From: Asterias amurensis
Taxonomy: Eukaryota > Echinodermata > Asteroidea > Forcipulatida > Asteriidae
Length of the DNA: 64,000 nucleotides
Assembly: GCF_032118995.1 (NCBI RefSeq)
Contig: NC_092648.1
Coordinates: forward strand, 4,665,001 to 4,729,000
Direction of reading: 5' to 3'
Numbering within the stretch: the stretch's first letter is position 1; each line of letters opens with the position of its first letter. The notes under the pieces are model-generated. The model searched no databases, was not told where the DNA came from, and saw only the letters and a program-made list of their open reading frames with translations. A program made the translations under genes and the position numbers. Of the stretch, positions 1 to 11,156 are shown one piece after another.

Positions 1-439
1 GCACTTTTTCTAGTTTGTTTATGTCTCTCTTCAAGTAGGGGCACCAAGCGCTGTTGGCTTTCCAGATGTGGGTGAACCATGGTTTTGTATTATGCCTTGA
101 AAGTCTCCTCATCCATGTGGTCAAAATTCCTTTTTATTACACCCCAAATTTTTTGAATTGGTGAAACAAGGCATATATTACAGTAGGTGCCTGCCTTAGC
201 ACGCTACACAGTGGAAACTCCCGGTAAATCAAAACCTCAATGTCTGACTGTAACTGATTTACTTCTATACTTAAATTGTTTAAAAGGAATGTTAATATTC
301 CATTTTTGTGTGATTTAACAAACTCATTTGTTTATGTTGCTTTTACAGAACTGGTAAAGCGGAAGTAAGTGGAGCAATAATGAACAAAGCAGATCAGCCT
401 CATGCAGAATGCATTTCTACGAAAGAAAAAGGTAAACTT
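1..439. other. AT-rich sequence, nothing recognised
   Basis: I see no convincing exon, RNA gene or repeat boundary here. Short open frames have no family features. Confidence 0.5.
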
Positions 440-590
440 ATTAAACACACATGTGTAGATCAGTACTTTCCTGAGCCCTGTGAAGAAAACAATTCTCAGG
501 CATATATTACATTGGGTGTGAGTAGGACCCAAACCCTTGCAACTCCAGAACATATGTCTTTAAACTACTAGCGCACTGAGCTAGAAAGTG
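440..590 (-). repeat. degenerate tRNA-derived SINE copy
   Basis: The block resembles the better preserved SINE at 1887-2046: it has the GTGTAGATCAGTACTTTCC-type tail and then, toward higher coordinates, a damaged tRNA-like part (GGACCCAAACCCTTGCAA..., ...ACTAGCGCACTGAGCTAG). The RNA strand is minus. Both promoter boxes have decayed, so this is a relic. Confidence 0.5.
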
Positions 591-1287
591 TACTTAAACA
601 GCCATTTTTCTCAACGCAAAATTTTTGGCCGAGCTGCAGCTGCACATACATCACTTTGTGAAAACAATTAAAAAGTGAACTTAGAAATAGAGATTCTCTC
701 CCAACGAAACACCCCAAGTGGCAGGCGAGAAAACAACAAAAGCACTCACAATATAACGATCAGTGTAGCAAGGAAGGGCGGTGGTGGGTGGGTGGGGGGC
801 CTCTGCCCAGAACTAACAGTTTGCCAAGCACTCTGAGCAAAAATACACCATGCTGCCCACAGCACAGATTTCCCCCAGATTGCACTTCAGCAGTGCTGGC
901 CTCGTATCTGAACATGAATAGTGTTATATGTTGATAGATGAAGAATAATGTTGCTGATCCCCTCTCCCTTGGTGGCCTAGATTGGATTTAGAGCCCACTA
1001 CTAAAATTGGTCAGCTGCAACACTGATAATGATCATGATTGAGATAACCTGTATGGTCAAAACATCAAGATAATGGCTTGAATTGGCTTGAATTTGTGGC
1101 TCAAAATGTTTATTGGACCAGAATTATTTTTACAAGACAAGAATCAAAATAAAAAACTTCCTGACTCAGTTTAACTTGCATTAAAATTAACTGTTTTTAT
1201 TTTTATTGAGCGCTATTAAGTCATGTACAAGAAAATTTAGTTCACATGTCTTTATAGGTAATAAGAATAACTCCTTGTGTCATTACT
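591..1287. other. intergenic or intronic sequence, nothing recognised
   Basis: No repeat or coding signal that I can support. There is a short G-rich run near 781-800. Confidence 0.4.
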
Positions 1288-1288
1288 T

Positions 1289-1427
1289 AAGCCAAGTTCA
1301 TACTTCCTTTGAATGCAAATGGGATACGAATTTTAAAATGTGCTCAACTCCTGCAAAACATTTGCTGTGTAAACAGCCCTGTAGCGTCACATTCGCTTCA
1401 CGTTTGCAGGAAGTATGAACCAGGCTT
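1289..1427. mobile_element. short foldback MITE (GTTCATACTTCC family), copy 1
   Basis: The ends are inverted copies of AAGCC..GTTCATACTTCC: the left end reads GCCAAGTTCATACTTCC and the right end GGAAGTATGAACCAGGC. Two relatives lie at 38527-38755 and 40727-40869. No coding capacity; a non-autonomous inverted-terminal-repeat element is the simplest reading. Confidence 0.6.
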
Positions 1428-1537
1428 GATTAGATTGAAAGGTATTGGTCAGGGTTAAAGAACATTCTAACAAATTATTTTTAGTTCAATATGTTACGTA
1501 GTGAGGTTTGATTCTTCATGTTCTTAAAAATAAACAG

Positions 1538-1647
1538 GACCGCTGGACTTGTCTGGTCATAAAGTTTACTGGCCAGCCACCAAAACTACGTGCTTGGGCC
1601 TGTGGTCAAGTGTAAAAATGAGCTGTGAAGATGTTGCTGCAATTAAG
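1538..1647 (+). CDS. candidate exon, exon-array family, set 1
   Basis: Bounded by AAACAG before it and AAG|GTGAAG after it. Skipping two bases, the block is open throughout and gives a peptide containing HKVYWPATKTTCLGLWSS. That stretch loosely resembles the family motif (K-D-I-Y-P-S-T-S-R-C-L) of the other exons in this window. The exon ends in phase 0, which does not join cleanly to the next block, so the gene model is uncertain. Function unknown. Confidence 0.35.
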
Positions 1648-1706
1648 GTGAAGAACAATAAACACACCCTTTTACAAAACTATTTTTTTATTGTGTTTAA
1701 ATTTAG

Positions 1707-1815
1707 GCTAGCTACAGACATCCCATTGTCAGATGAAGTCTACCTCTCCAAAAGTATATGTCTGATGTGCATACTGCCCAGCATCAAGATTCAAAGGTGT
1801 CTTCTCCTGCAGCAG
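1707..1815 (+). CDS. candidate exon, exon-array family, set 1
   Basis: Preceded by a T-rich tract ending TTTAG and followed by CAGCAG|GTAATT. An open frame through the block contains PLSDEVYLSKSICLM and ends in QQ. The exon at 4503-4608 has the same pattern (PLSDEVYLFNSRSMM and a QQ end), so two duplicated exons keep a similar peptide, which favours past or present coding. The open frame starts one base inside the block and so does not fit the phase of the preceding exon. Function unknown. Confidence 0.4.
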
Positions 1816-1886
1816 GTAATTTATGAACAAATCCAGAGATAATAGATGTTAAATTTGCATCGGGTATAAAGAATATCCATTGTGAT

Positions 1887-2046
1887 TTTACCCATACACC
1901 GATGTGTGTTAGCACTGTATACACAGTACTTTCCAGAGTCCTGTGAAAAAATATCACTGGCATGTTACTCGGGTGGGATTCGAACCCATGACCCTTGCAA
2001 TTCTAGAGCAGTGTCTTACCAACTAGACTACCGAGGTTGCCCGGTA
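1887..2046 (-). repeat. tRNA-derived SINE
   Basis: On the minus strand there is a tRNA-like head with an A box (TAGTCTAGTTGG) and a B box (GGTTCGAATCC). It is followed by a non-tRNA body with GTGCTAACACACATCGG near the tail. This is the layout of a polymerase III driven SINE. A loose relative lies at 440-590 and fragments follow at 2085-2265. Confidence 0.8.
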
Positions 2047-2084
2047 GCTATACATTGTAGAGGCAGTTTGAATCCTATGTTTTG

Positions 2085-2265
2085 GCAGCGGTTACCTGGC
2101 ATGTTACTTGGGTGGGATTTGAACCCAGAGATGTTTGACAGTGTGATGATACAAGGCTGCAAGACAATCATGTACACTGTAAACAATTATACTCTTGTAT
2201 TGTATTTTTTTACCCATACACTGGTGTGTGTGTTAGCACTGTCAGTACTTTCCCAGATAAAGTCT
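2085..2265 (-). repeat. two SINE fragments
   Basis: Around 2100-2125 there is a B-box region like that of the SINE at 1887-2046 but with TTTGAACCC. Around 2209-2265 a separate piece matches that SINE's tail (TTACCCATACACTGG, GTTAGCACTGTCAGTAC). They look like broken copies of the same family. Confidence 0.6.
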
Positions 2266-2333
2266 ACGTGACTATACAGTGCTACGACTGGGTAAAAAAA
2301 CCAAAGTTAATATTTTTTATCCCTGATGCAAAT

Positions 2334-2708
2334 TTAATGCCATTATACACTTTCGGTAAACAGTATTGTCCAAGTCCCACACTTCGTGTATCACAACTTA
2401 TATATAAAATAACAAACGTGTGAAAATTTAGGCTCAATCGGTCATCGGAGTCGGGAGAAAATAACGGGAAAACCCACTCTTATTTCCGCGCGTTTCGCCG
2501 TGTCATGACATGTGTTTAAAATAAATCCGTAATTCTCGCTAACGAGAATTGATATTGTTTTAATGTTTTCTCAAAAAGTAAAGCATTTCATGGAATAATA
2601 TTTCAAGAGAAGTCTTTCATCATTACCTTCTGTAAACCCTGTAAATTATTTGTAAATCTGTGAATTTTTAAATATTTTTCTGTACCGAAAGTGTATAATG
2701 GCTTTAAC
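2334..2708 (-). mobile_element. TTAA-flanked MITE, CCATTATACA family, copy 1
   Basis: Both ends carry TTAA and inverted termini (TGCCATTATACACTTTCGG on the left, CCGAAAGTGTATAATGGC on the right). An inverted relative lies at 53662-54029 with the same internal segments, such as ACATGTCATGAC/GTCATACACGGCG-like and GGCTCAATCGGTCATCGGAG. The TTAA target suggests a piggyBac-type mobilising transposase; that is inference. Confidence 0.75.
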
Positions 2709-3029
2709 ACCTTTAAATTGTTACTCTTTTTGTTATCTGGTTCCACTTTTATTCAGCCTGAATATACAAAAACTAGCTAAGCACGGAATAACTGGTCACC
2801 AGCAATACCTTTTTTAAAACGACGACTTGTAACTTGAATTTAAAGAAATTGCTGTGTACAGTTTTAAATCTGGATTGTCGGTGTAAGGTGGTAAACTCAG
2901 GCCTACCAAATCAGGTTATACACCTCAAACTATTGTGTTTTAAAAGCTAAAGGAATTGGGATTTGAGGCATTGCATGGTGAGGTATTAAAATATTTCTAC
3001 AAAAGGGAATAATTGTTGTTATTTGTTTG
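2709..3029. other. intron-like sequence
   Basis: Nothing recognised beyond AT-rich sequence between candidate exons. Confidence 0.4.
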
Positions 3030-3039
3030 CATGATACAG

Positions 3040-3164
3040 CGAGGGTTGTCATCTCCACAGAGATCTACTCATCAACCAAGTAGATGTCATGAGACCTGCA
3101 GTTGATGAGCTTCCTAACAATGTACAAAGAGTCCGGGAAACGAACTGCTCTCTTCTTACAAATG
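3040..3164 (+). pseudogene. exon-array family exon, type A, interrupted frame
   Basis: Preceded by TTTGCATGATACAG and followed by ATG|GTAAGG, both good splice-like signals. In the family frame it begins R-V-V-I-S-T-E-I-Y-S-S-T-K and then meets a stop. Its inverted-repeat core (ATCTACT...AGTAGAT) is intact. The exon plus downstream intron sequence is duplicated at 3660-4040. The clean splice borders with a broken frame fit either a decayed coding exon or an exon of a noncoding transcript. Confidence 0.45.
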
Positions 3165-3670
3165 GTAAGGGAAACTCTTGAGTATTGAAACTTAGAACAG
3201 CTGTTTATTAGTTCATAAGTCTATCTCAGTTTCCTTCATTCCTTGGCAAACTTGCCACTTTTCCTTTATTGTACCTACTACTGGCCACCAAAATGTAAAA
3301 TTTATTTGGGGGAGGGGGCAAGTGACGCTGTTTTGGGAAGAGTCAAATATCTAAATTCCCTTACATTAAAAGTTTAACAGCAAGAGTGATAAAAAGTAAA
3401 CACAAAAAGGTAGTGTGGAGATTGTTTTGCTTAGCAGAGTTTGCTATAAAAAAAATATGAAGCAAAATTTGTTATATTTCTTCAACCTTTTGGTTGTGTG
3501 AAAGTTGGTAAACATTTTTAATTGGTGTACATTTTTAATTCTGGATTCGGTGTTAATTGGTAGAATCATCAGGCCTACCAGATCAGGTAATCTCAATCTA
3601 TGTCTGTTATTATTTGTTGTTTAAATTCTAAAGTCAAGCATAGATTTTGTTCTTTGTTTGTAGGATACAG

Positions 3671-3783
3671 CGAGGGTTGTCATCTCCACAGAGATATCGA
3701 ACAAGTAGATGTCGTGAGACCTGCAGTTGATGAGCTTCCTACGTTCTAATCTGGAAAATGAACTGCTCTCTCCTTGATAAAAG
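3671..3783 (+). pseudogene. exon-array family exon, type A, interrupted frame
   Basis: Copy of the exon at 3040-3164 with a deletion in the motif (GAGATATCGAACAAGTAGATGTC). Acceptor GGATACAG and donor AAAAG|GTAAGG are preserved. The family frame stops after about a dozen residues. Confidence 0.4.
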
Positions 3784-4502
3784 GTAAGGGAAACTCCCGA
3801 GCCCTGAACATTAGAACAGCTGTTAGTTCATGAATCTGTCTTAGTTTCCTTCATCCATTGGCAAACTTGCCACCTTTCTTCTATTGTACCTCCTACTGGC
3901 CACCAAACTGTAAAACTTATTTAACTTTTTTATGTTGGGGGGGGGGGGGAAGTGACACTGTTTTGAGGAGAATCAAATGGTTAATTTCCCTTGCATCAAA
4001 ATGTTAACAGCAGGAGCGATGAAAAATAAACACAAATGTTCAGCAAAGTTTGAAGCCAAAACTTATTAATTTACTTCAACCGTTCCGTTGTGTGGAGTTT
4101 TGTCAACTTTTTGAAGCTGTTTGCAGCCGCTTTTGGAATTTTTTCTACAAGCTGTTCCCAGCCACTATGGTCTCTAATGAATCAAAACACTTTAACGCCT
4201 GTGCCAATGTGTTACATGTAGTAAACAGAGTTTTACCCCCCCCCCAAAAAAAAAAAAACCAAAAGTGGAACCGTCACCTGCTCGATTCCTGAACCAACAA
4301 AATAACCCGCAGTGGAGAGAAAACAAAACACAGAAACACATCCCATCTTTTTTTATCATGCTTGAATTGTTAAAATTGAGTGTTTTGAGATGACCTGAAT
4401 AGCTCCCTCTAATGGTCAAAGTATTATCAAATTGTTGTTGCAGATGAAGACACATCAACAACTCTTCTCTGTTACATAATATTGTTTATTCTTGTTTAAT
4501 AG

Positions 4503-4608
4503 CTACAGACGGATGCCGTTGTCAGATGAAGTCTACCTCTTCAATAGTAGAAGCATGATGCACATTCTACTCAGTGTCAAGGTACAGCAAGGTCTTCCCA
4601 AACAACAG
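4503..4608 (+). CDS. candidate exon, exon-array family, set 1, open
   Basis: Bounded by TTTAATAG and CAACAG|GTGAGA. After one base completing a split codon, 35 codons are open, with PLSDEVYLFNSRSMMHILL and ending K-Q-Q. It pairs with 1707-1815 (PLSDEVYL, QQ end). The D-E-V-Y-L-x-x-S-R-S core aligns with the window-wide motif. This is one of the best-preserved members. No known domain recognised. Confidence 0.45.
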
Positions 4609-5044
4609 GTGAGAACCAGTTCCAACATGTGGGTTCAATAACTAATAGCGCAAACTGTTGCTTATTTAGACTTTTTATAATCTTGGCTCAACAAAACCCA
4701 CTGAGAAAAAGGTTCTATAAACATACATGCTGAAGAATTAGGGGTTTCTTCACCAACAGTTAAATTAAACTTTATGAACCAACATTAATTTGAGATTTTG
4801 GACAGTTAAATTTAATTTTGTTTAAACCATTTTGATTGAGTTTTACTCAATTGTATGTAATCATTACACACTCTTTCACCTTTTTATAAAAAAGTATATT
4901 CATGTTCAAGGAGACCTAAACAAATGTTGGAGTTGATCTTTAATGGTAAATGTGCAAACTATCCTTGTACTTTATTATGTTATTACTTGTTATTATTTGA
5001 AATCTAAATAAAGCTTTGTTGTATTTTCTGTTTGCATGATACAG

Positions 5045-5139
5045 CGAGGGTTGTCATCTCCACAGAGATCTACTCATCAACGAAGTAGATGTCAGAGACC
5101 TGCAGTGGATGAGCTTCCTAACCATTTACATTGAATCAG
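5045..5139 (+). pseudogene. exon-array family exon, type A, interrupted frame
   Basis: Third copy of the CGAGGGTTGTCATCTCC exon, with acceptor GCATGATACAG and donor AATCAG|GTAAAT. The family frame stops at the TAG inside AAGTAGATG. Another frame runs longer (SPQRSTHQRSRCQRPAVDEL) before a stop. The inverted-repeat core is intact. Confidence 0.4.
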
Positions 5140-5692
5140 GTAAATGAACTTCCCTTCCTTTGCGGAAATTATTCTGAATTTTACCAAAGCTGATGGATCA
5201 ATCAGAAATCTACCCCATTACTTTGTCTTGGTAGTTCAATCAAACGACTAATCCATTAGACTCCACCCAAGGTGCACATGTGAGCAATAACACAAGAGCC
5301 TCTCCAATGCCATTCTGCACAACTCTGCCGTGCGCGCCAGCAGATGCTTACATAATGTTGTACTTTATATTTTGGGACTTTCAGTTGCGCATCGGGTCGT
5401 GATAGGTCAGTACGCAATGGGGCTGAGCTTAACAACTTTTTTGGGGGGGAAGTGAATAATTTCAATTTACTTTCTGAGAAAATTTGGTGATACATTTAAA
5501 CAAAGAAAATTACACATACCTCAACATAAGGGTTTTTGTTTCAAATGTTTACATCTCATTGTTCGATCTCCATCAACTTTATCTTTTCATTGAGTACATG
5601 AAGAACTAAAAAAAATTACATTAAAGTCAAATTCCAAATTTTTACATCAAATTATACCTTAAAAATAAACCTTTGTTTGTCTTAATTTGTAG

Positions 5693-5800
5693 ATGGTGTC
5701 TAACTGTCACACAGAAGATTTCCGAGACCTGCATCGTGTATAGTCAGCCCACTGTCTACATATCACCAGTTTAGATGTGTGAGTGTTGGGCAAGAGGAAG
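5693..5800 (+). other. possible exon at end of set 1
   Basis: Acceptor-like CTTAATTTGTAG precedes the block and GGAAG|GTAAAA follows it. It contains GAGACCTGCATCG, echoing GAGACCTGCAGT of the upstream exons, but the core motif is mostly lost. No long frame. Confidence 0.3.
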
Positions 5801-6325
5801 GTAAAATACCTGTGGTTGTTTTACACTAACATCAAAGGGTGGTCTGTTTTTGCAGCACTCATACCAACAGAATATCTCGTCACATGCCACAACATTTTTG
5901 GGGATGAAATGCCGGCACCAGCCTAACCCGAAATGAGAGGTTTGTCCCTACAGATTGATTACAGATTTAAAAGATAGGAAACATGTTTTTGATTAACAAA
6001 ACCCCTTTAACTGTACAAAAGTACAATTTTAAATAATAAAAAAGGTTTTCAGTACAAGCCATTGATATTTCTTCTCAAGTTAAACCATAAACTAGGAATG
6101 AAATTATTTCGCATTGTATGATGATAGTGAAAGATCTGGAATGTGCTTAACACCTTCCCTGACCTAATTTATTTACTTTTTATTTAGTTAAGGCAAATCA
6201 GATCCAATTTATTTAAGGTATACTTTGGCAAAATTGATTTGAAAATTGAAATGTTGTATTTATGTTGTTTAATTGATGGATAACCATATTCTGATTACAA
6301 GGGCAGTTAAACATCCCTAGTTAGG
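5801..6325. other. AT-rich sequence, nothing recognised
   Basis: No feature supported. Confidence 0.4.
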
Positions 6326-6329
6326 GCTA

Positions 6330-6425
6330 GTTCATTTAATAATAATAAATAATATAATAATAGAGGAAGTTTATAATGCGCCATGTCTGTCTAAAAGACA
6401 CTCCTGGCGCAGGAGAGATGCGGAA
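6330..6425 (-). repeat. LINE/SINE 3' tail relic
   Basis: On the minus strand GCGCATTATAAAC is followed by an ATT-rich microsatellite. This is the usual 3' end of CR1/L2-type retroelements and their SINE partners, also seen on the + strand at 33290-33345 and 53220-53280. Confidence 0.5.
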
Positions 6426-6449
6426 TCAAGATTGTAATGAGTTACATAG

Positions 6450-6834
6450 TTAAAGGGAAGGTACACATTTGGTAATTACTCAAAACAAGTATTTACTGAA
6501 AGACTGACTTGGTACTGACCAATGGAGAGCTGTTGATAGTATAAAACATTGTGGGAAACGACTCCCTCTGAAGTAACGTAGTTTTGAGAGAGAGGTAATT
6601 TCTCACTAAAATAATAAAAATCTTCTAGCTAGAAGTCTTTTAGTCCTATCTGAAAGCACACAAATTCGTTCATCAAGGGTGTTTTTTCATTCATCATTTT
6701 CTCGCCACTTTGAAGACCAATTGAGCCTAAATTGTCACAGGTTTGTTATTTTATGTTTATGATGGGATACACCAAGTGAGAACACTGCTCTTTTACAATT
6801 ACAAAACATGTATAGTGCCTTTAAGCATAAATAG
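6450..6834 (+). mobile_element. TTAA-flanked MITE, AAAGG..GTGGACAC family, copy 1
   Basis: Starts TTAAAGG with GGTAATTACTCAAAAC, then GGAGAGCTGTTGATAGTATA, and ends TAGTGCCTTTAA. Full relatives lie at 29327-29713 and 30767-31158; a reverse copy is at 15368-15716 and a deleted one at 7433-7588. Non-coding, about 385 bp, TTAA at both ends. Confidence 0.8.
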
Positions 6835-7432
6835 AAGTTTTTGACTTTTTTTTGTGTCCTGTTTACATCTTAGGACATCTTAATGTTTCCATTTCACATC
6901 ATGAAAAAGCTGATTTCCTTAAACTTAGTGTGTAGCAAATAACTCTCATTACAATCTTGAAAGCTTAAAAGTTTGAGAGAAAAACTTATAGTATTGAAAC
7001 ATCAAGGTATTCAAGGCATTCCATATAAGGAGTGATAAATGGGCAACAAGCTTATTGATTTCATTTATAAAATTGTAGACATGTTAATTAATGATGTCGG
7101 ATTCGGATGCAGTCTAACATTCAAGTAAATGTTCTTGTAAAAAGTAAGTGCACCATTTGCAAGCAAGCACACAATGTGTGTATTTTGAACTCACGGTGTT
7201 GGAGAAAAATATACTGGAATACGGGCTCGAATACTTCTTAAAAAGAGTGGCCTTAAGATTTCAGAAAGATAGTTGGTCTGGTATAGACTTTTGTTACCAG
7301 GAGGAAAAAACGTAAAAGTAGATTTCTTGCAAGGTACACTTAATTTACTCCACAAACTTCACTAAATTTTAAAGTAAACATATAACTCGATAATTATAAG
7401 TAGCCATATTCTTTTCATTTAATGTTGTGGAC
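6835..7432. other. AT-rich sequence with a solo terminal-repeat match
   Basis: Around 7146-7173 AGTAAGTGCACC then TTTGCAAGCAAGCACAC matches the terminal repeat of the elements at 43252-43834 and 46036-46838. Nothing else recognised. Confidence 0.4.
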
Positions 7433-7588
7433 TTAAAGGCAGTGGAAACTCATGGTAATTACTCAACAAAATTGTTAGCATAAAAACTTACTTGGTAACG
7501 AACATGGGCGAGCTGTTGATAGTAACAAATATTTTGAGAAAGAGGTAATTCTCACTCAAATATTACGCAATGTGTACAGTGCCTTTAA
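7433..7588 (+). mobile_element. internally deleted TTAA MITE
   Basis: Both TTAA ends and both termini of the AAAGG family are present, but only about 156 bp remain; the middle of the 385-bp element is missing. A clear internal-deletion derivative. Confidence 0.75.
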
Positions 7589-7982
7589 GAGGTATTATTT
7601 GCATATTGGACAAAGATCTTAAAAGCAAATTATTATTTCATATTAATGAACAGCTAGACATTAAAAAAAATGTCGTTCACAAGTCTTGTCTTATTTAATA
7701 GTGACTGGCTGGCAACACCCTAGTCTCTGAGTTATTTTCTTGACAAAAGCAGAGAAGTTTCAAGATGTGCTATATTATTGCAGGTCTAATTTGAATTGAC
7801 CAAATAAAAACCATGATTTAAAACCAAAACCCAATACCAGACAGGAATACCTGACTTGATAACAGAACTGTTGCACCATTATCAATTGGGCAAGAAAACA
7901 TTCCCCATAATAGTAAAAAAGTGTTACTAGCAAACAATCTAATGCAAAAGCTTTTTTCTGTGATTTCTGGTATTTGGATTTT

Positions 7983-8173
7983 AGCCCAAGTTCATAGAGC
8001 TGCTTAAGCACAAAAAGTATCTAAGCACAACACAATTATGCTAACCAGAATAGGTTACCAGCCTAACTACCATGCTGTGTAAACACTTTGTGACTGGCCT
8101 GGTACACTGCTCATTTCTGCTAAGCAGAAAACTGCTAAGCAATATTTTCAGCTAAAGCAGCTCCATGAAATTA
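7983..8173. mobile_element. MITE, GGGCCCAATTTCAT family, diverged copy
   Basis: Ends are AGCCCAAGTTCATAGAGCTGC and GCAGCTCCATGAAATTAGGCC (each side read as inverted copies), with the internal CTAAGCA-rich text typical of the family at 60146-60435. Confidence 0.65.
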
Positions 8174-8570
8174 GGCCCAGGGTAGAAGTTTGAACTATGT
8201 AGTGACAAATGAAACAGTAACAGTTAATCTTTCACAAGAAGTGTCAAAATAGTGCTTGAAACATCACTCTGCAAAACATTTAAAGTTGTTGAAAACAAAT
8301 TCAACCTATTGGCTTATGCTGGTAATATTAAAATTACTTTGTTAACATTGTAAAATACTATTTGAAGTTTGAGTTGTCAAATAAAATGATTCTATAAATG
8401 AAGCAAGAAATCTCTCTTATTTCCTTACTTTAATGTGTAACTGTTTGACATATAATGTGTGTTGTAGATTATAAGTATTAAAATTAAGACATAGAACCCT
8501 GTCCCTATCCTTAGCACAAACAAGGAGGCCCTACCTTCAAATGGTATCTTAGTATTAAACCACGTTAAAA
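8174..8570. other. AT-rich sequence, nothing recognised
   Basis: No feature supported. Confidence 0.4.
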
Positions 8571-8574
8571 CAAA

Positions 8575-9425
8575 ATATCTGATAGTCCATCTCTAGTTTA
8601 TAAACACTTTGAATAAAAAGCACTACACCACACCTTTAATATGTAAAAACCCCTGCCCTTAAATTACATCTAAGAATAACCACTTTAATAACAAAAGTTC
8701 CACCCCACTAAATACTTAAATTTAAAATTATTATACCACACCTTTAATATGAAAAACCCCTACCGTCAAATTCCATCTAAGAATAACCACTTTAATAGAA
8801 AAAGTTCCACGCAATTAAATACTTTGACTAAAAAGTACCATACCACACCTTTAATATGAAAAACCCCTACTGTCAAATTACATCTAAGAATAACCACTTT
8901 AATAACAAAAGTTCCACCCAATTATACTTTGACTAAAAAGTACCATACCACACCTTTAATACGTAAAACCCCTACCGTCAAATTACATCTAAGAATAACA
9001 ACTTTAATAACAAAAGTTCCATCCCACTAAATACTTAATTTATATTATACCGCACCTTTAATACAAAAAAACCCCACTACCAAATTACACCTAAGAATAA
9101 CAAAAGTTCCACCCCATTAAATACTTTAACTAAAAAGAACAATACCACACCTTTAATAAGAACAAGCCCAACCGTTAAATTACATCTTAGAATATCCCTT
9201 TTAATAGAAAAAAAAACACCCCATTAATAAATATTTTAAATAAAAAGTACTACACCTTTAACACAAAAAACCCCTACCGTCAAATTACATTCAAGAATAA
9301 CCACTTTAATAGAAAAGGCTCCACCCCATTAAATACTTTAACTAAAAAGTACCATACCACACCTTTAATACGAAAAAACCTACCATTAAATTACATCTTA
9401 GAATATCCCCTTTAATTTAAACAAA
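8575..9425. repeat. tandem repeat, about 105-bp unit, about 8 copies
   Basis: Units recur around ACCACACCTTTAATA (near 8628, 8737, 8845, 8950, 9147, 9356), each with AACCCCTACC and AAGAATAACCACTTTAATA segments. Copies are diverged and some are shortened. No coding meaning seen. Confidence 0.8.
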
Positions 9426-9429
9426 ACAT

Positions 9430-9960
9430 ATATTTTTGAATGAATACAACCCCCTCCCCCAGATACAAACCATCTCATCCCAACGTACCCCCTAGTCCTC
9501 CCAAGCTTTATCATGCCCGTCTCAGCCCAACACTCCTATCTTTAACCCAAGTCCTCATCTCACACAGCCCATCCCACTTTCCTACCATCACCCCAAGTCC
9601 TCATCCCAAACAGTCCAGCCAATTACTCCTACACCATCACCCAAGCCCTCATCCCAAACAGACCAGCCCATCCCACTCTCCAACCATCACCCCAAGTCCT
9701 CATCCCAAACAGTCTAGCCAATTACTCCTACCATCACCCCAAGCTCTCATCTCAAGCAGCCCGTCCCATCACTCCTACCATCACCCCAAGTCCTCATCCC
9801 AAACAGTAGAGCCCATCACCACTCCTACCATCACCCAAGTCATCATCCCAACCAACCAAGCCCACTGGCTGACCAGCAACCTCCCAGCCCCTTGCCCAGA
9901 ACTCAGAGCAGAGGCAACCCTTACCCTAGCCCACTGAGCAACCTCCTTGGCCCCTCAGCA
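9430..9960. repeat. C-rich polypyrimidine-biased minisatellite
   Basis: Repeats of CCATCACCCCAAGTCCTCATC and variants with AAACAGTCCAGCC. A 165-codon proline/serine-rich frame crosses it, but its content follows the nucleotide repeat and no family features appear, so I do not call it a gene. Confidence 0.75.
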
Positions 9961-10129
9961 CTTAGAAATTTTACTCCTCCAGCCAAGCTCCAAGGCCCTT
10001 GGTAGGCCCTTGGTCAGCCTTCAGATCAGCTAGAAATCCAAGGGTTGAGCCAGGGAAAATAAATTCTGAAATATTTTCTAAGTCAGCCATTTTTAACTTC
10101 ATCACTCCAAAAACCATTAGATTTTTATA

Positions 10130-10205
10130 ACAGCTCAGTAGCACAGCAGTGAGAGAGAGTGCTTACAGAGTGGAAGGTCCCCGGTTCAAGCCCTGCACAT
10201 TTTTG
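10130..10205 (+). repeat. tRNA-like SINE head
   Basis: An A-box-like TAGCACAGCAG and a B-box-like GGTTCAAGCCC are spaced as in a tRNA. Stems are poor, so this is a SINE promoter relic rather than a working tRNA. Confidence 0.5.
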
Positions 10206-10242
10206 TTAGAATTGTAAAAAATTCTTTATTTAATGGTAAAAA

Positions 10243-10330
10243 GGGTCCCCGAAGGGATTTGAACCCACCCTGCTCACAGCTCCAGGATTCCTGGGGCTGT
10301 GAGCTAGCCCGCTGCGCCACGGTGGCTCTT
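10243..10330 (-). repeat. tRNA-like sequence with a long variable arm (SINE head or tRNA pseudogene)
   Basis: On the minus strand an A box (TGGCGCAGCGGG) and a B box (GGTTCAAATCCC) flank a long paired arm (CTCACAGCCCC...TGTGAG), as in class II tRNAs. It faces the + strand head at 10130-10205. No convincing intact acceptor stem. Confidence 0.55.
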
Positions 10331-11140
10331 GAAAAAAATTGCTCGGAACTAATATTTAAACCTTAGAATGGATGGGTAAAATAAAAAAAAAGGAAATGAA
10401 CCCTATGACCTTTGACCTTAGCAAGAGTCGCAAGAAAAATAGAATAAAGACATGTCAGTTGGTGTACGTTAAATAAAAGTTTATTCCCAGAACAAAAATA
10501 AACAATGCAAATATTACCAAGTGTGTTTAACGAGTAAAGCTAAATGCCATTATTACTAAATACATGTACCAATTTAAATAGTTTCACATCAGAAAGTTAC
10601 AAAGTAAAATATAAAAACTATGTAACTTAAATTTAGGTGTTTTTTGTTTAAGTATAATTAGTGTAATTTTTACCAAACCGGTGCTTTAAGCATCGAATTT
10701 GAGTGCGTTAGAATTATCTTAATTTGAATACCAAATTGCTTAAGCATAAGTTACTCGTTTTCATTATAAAGACTAAAATAAAGGCCATTAAGACTTAATA
10801 CATGTAACGTTTAAGTAGTTTAACATCAGAAAGTTACAAAGTAAATTTAACTAAAATTTAGGTCCTTTATTTGAAGTAAACTAAATTAGTAAGTAAAGTT
10901 GTCACAAAATGAAAACTTTTAAGTAACTTCTAAAAAACTGATTATAAAATATCAAAGTTTACGTAAATTTTAAGTAAATTCACCATTGTCACAATTCAAG
11001 TATTAAACAGTAAGTACCAAAAGCGAGGCTGCCATATTACACGGTTTAATAGACGCATCGATCCAGTACAAGTTGTGAATTAACGTTCAATTTCTGCAGC
11101 GCCTGTTTATACGAACGACACCGACGACGTTATTCGAGAT
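10331..11140. other. AT-rich sequence with loose internal repetition
   Basis: Phrases such as AGTTTCACATCAGAAAGTTAC / AGTTTAACATCAGAAAGTTAC recur near 10580 and 10823, suggesting an old duplication of about 240 bp. Nothing coding. Confidence 0.4.
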
Positions 11141-11156
11141 TTTAACATGACATTTT

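Larger units (their letters stand above)
3030..4040 (+). repeat. segmental duplication carrying one exon each
   Basis: Two units, about 3030-3440 and 3655-4040, share the exon (CGAGGGTTGTCATCTCCACAG) and downstream intron text (GGCAAACTTGCCAC, TACTGGCCACCAAA, GTTAACAGCA). The second unit contains a G run near 3938-3950. This shows how exon copies multiplied: exon and intron were copied together. Confidence 0.75.

Noticed and set aside
1970..2046. Functional tRNA gene on the minus strand
   Set aside because: The B and A boxes are good, but similar tRNA-plus-tail copies nearby show a SINE family.
9440..9937. 165-codon Ser/Pro-rich frame
   Set aside because: Composition follows a C-rich minisatellite, with no homologous features or splice context.
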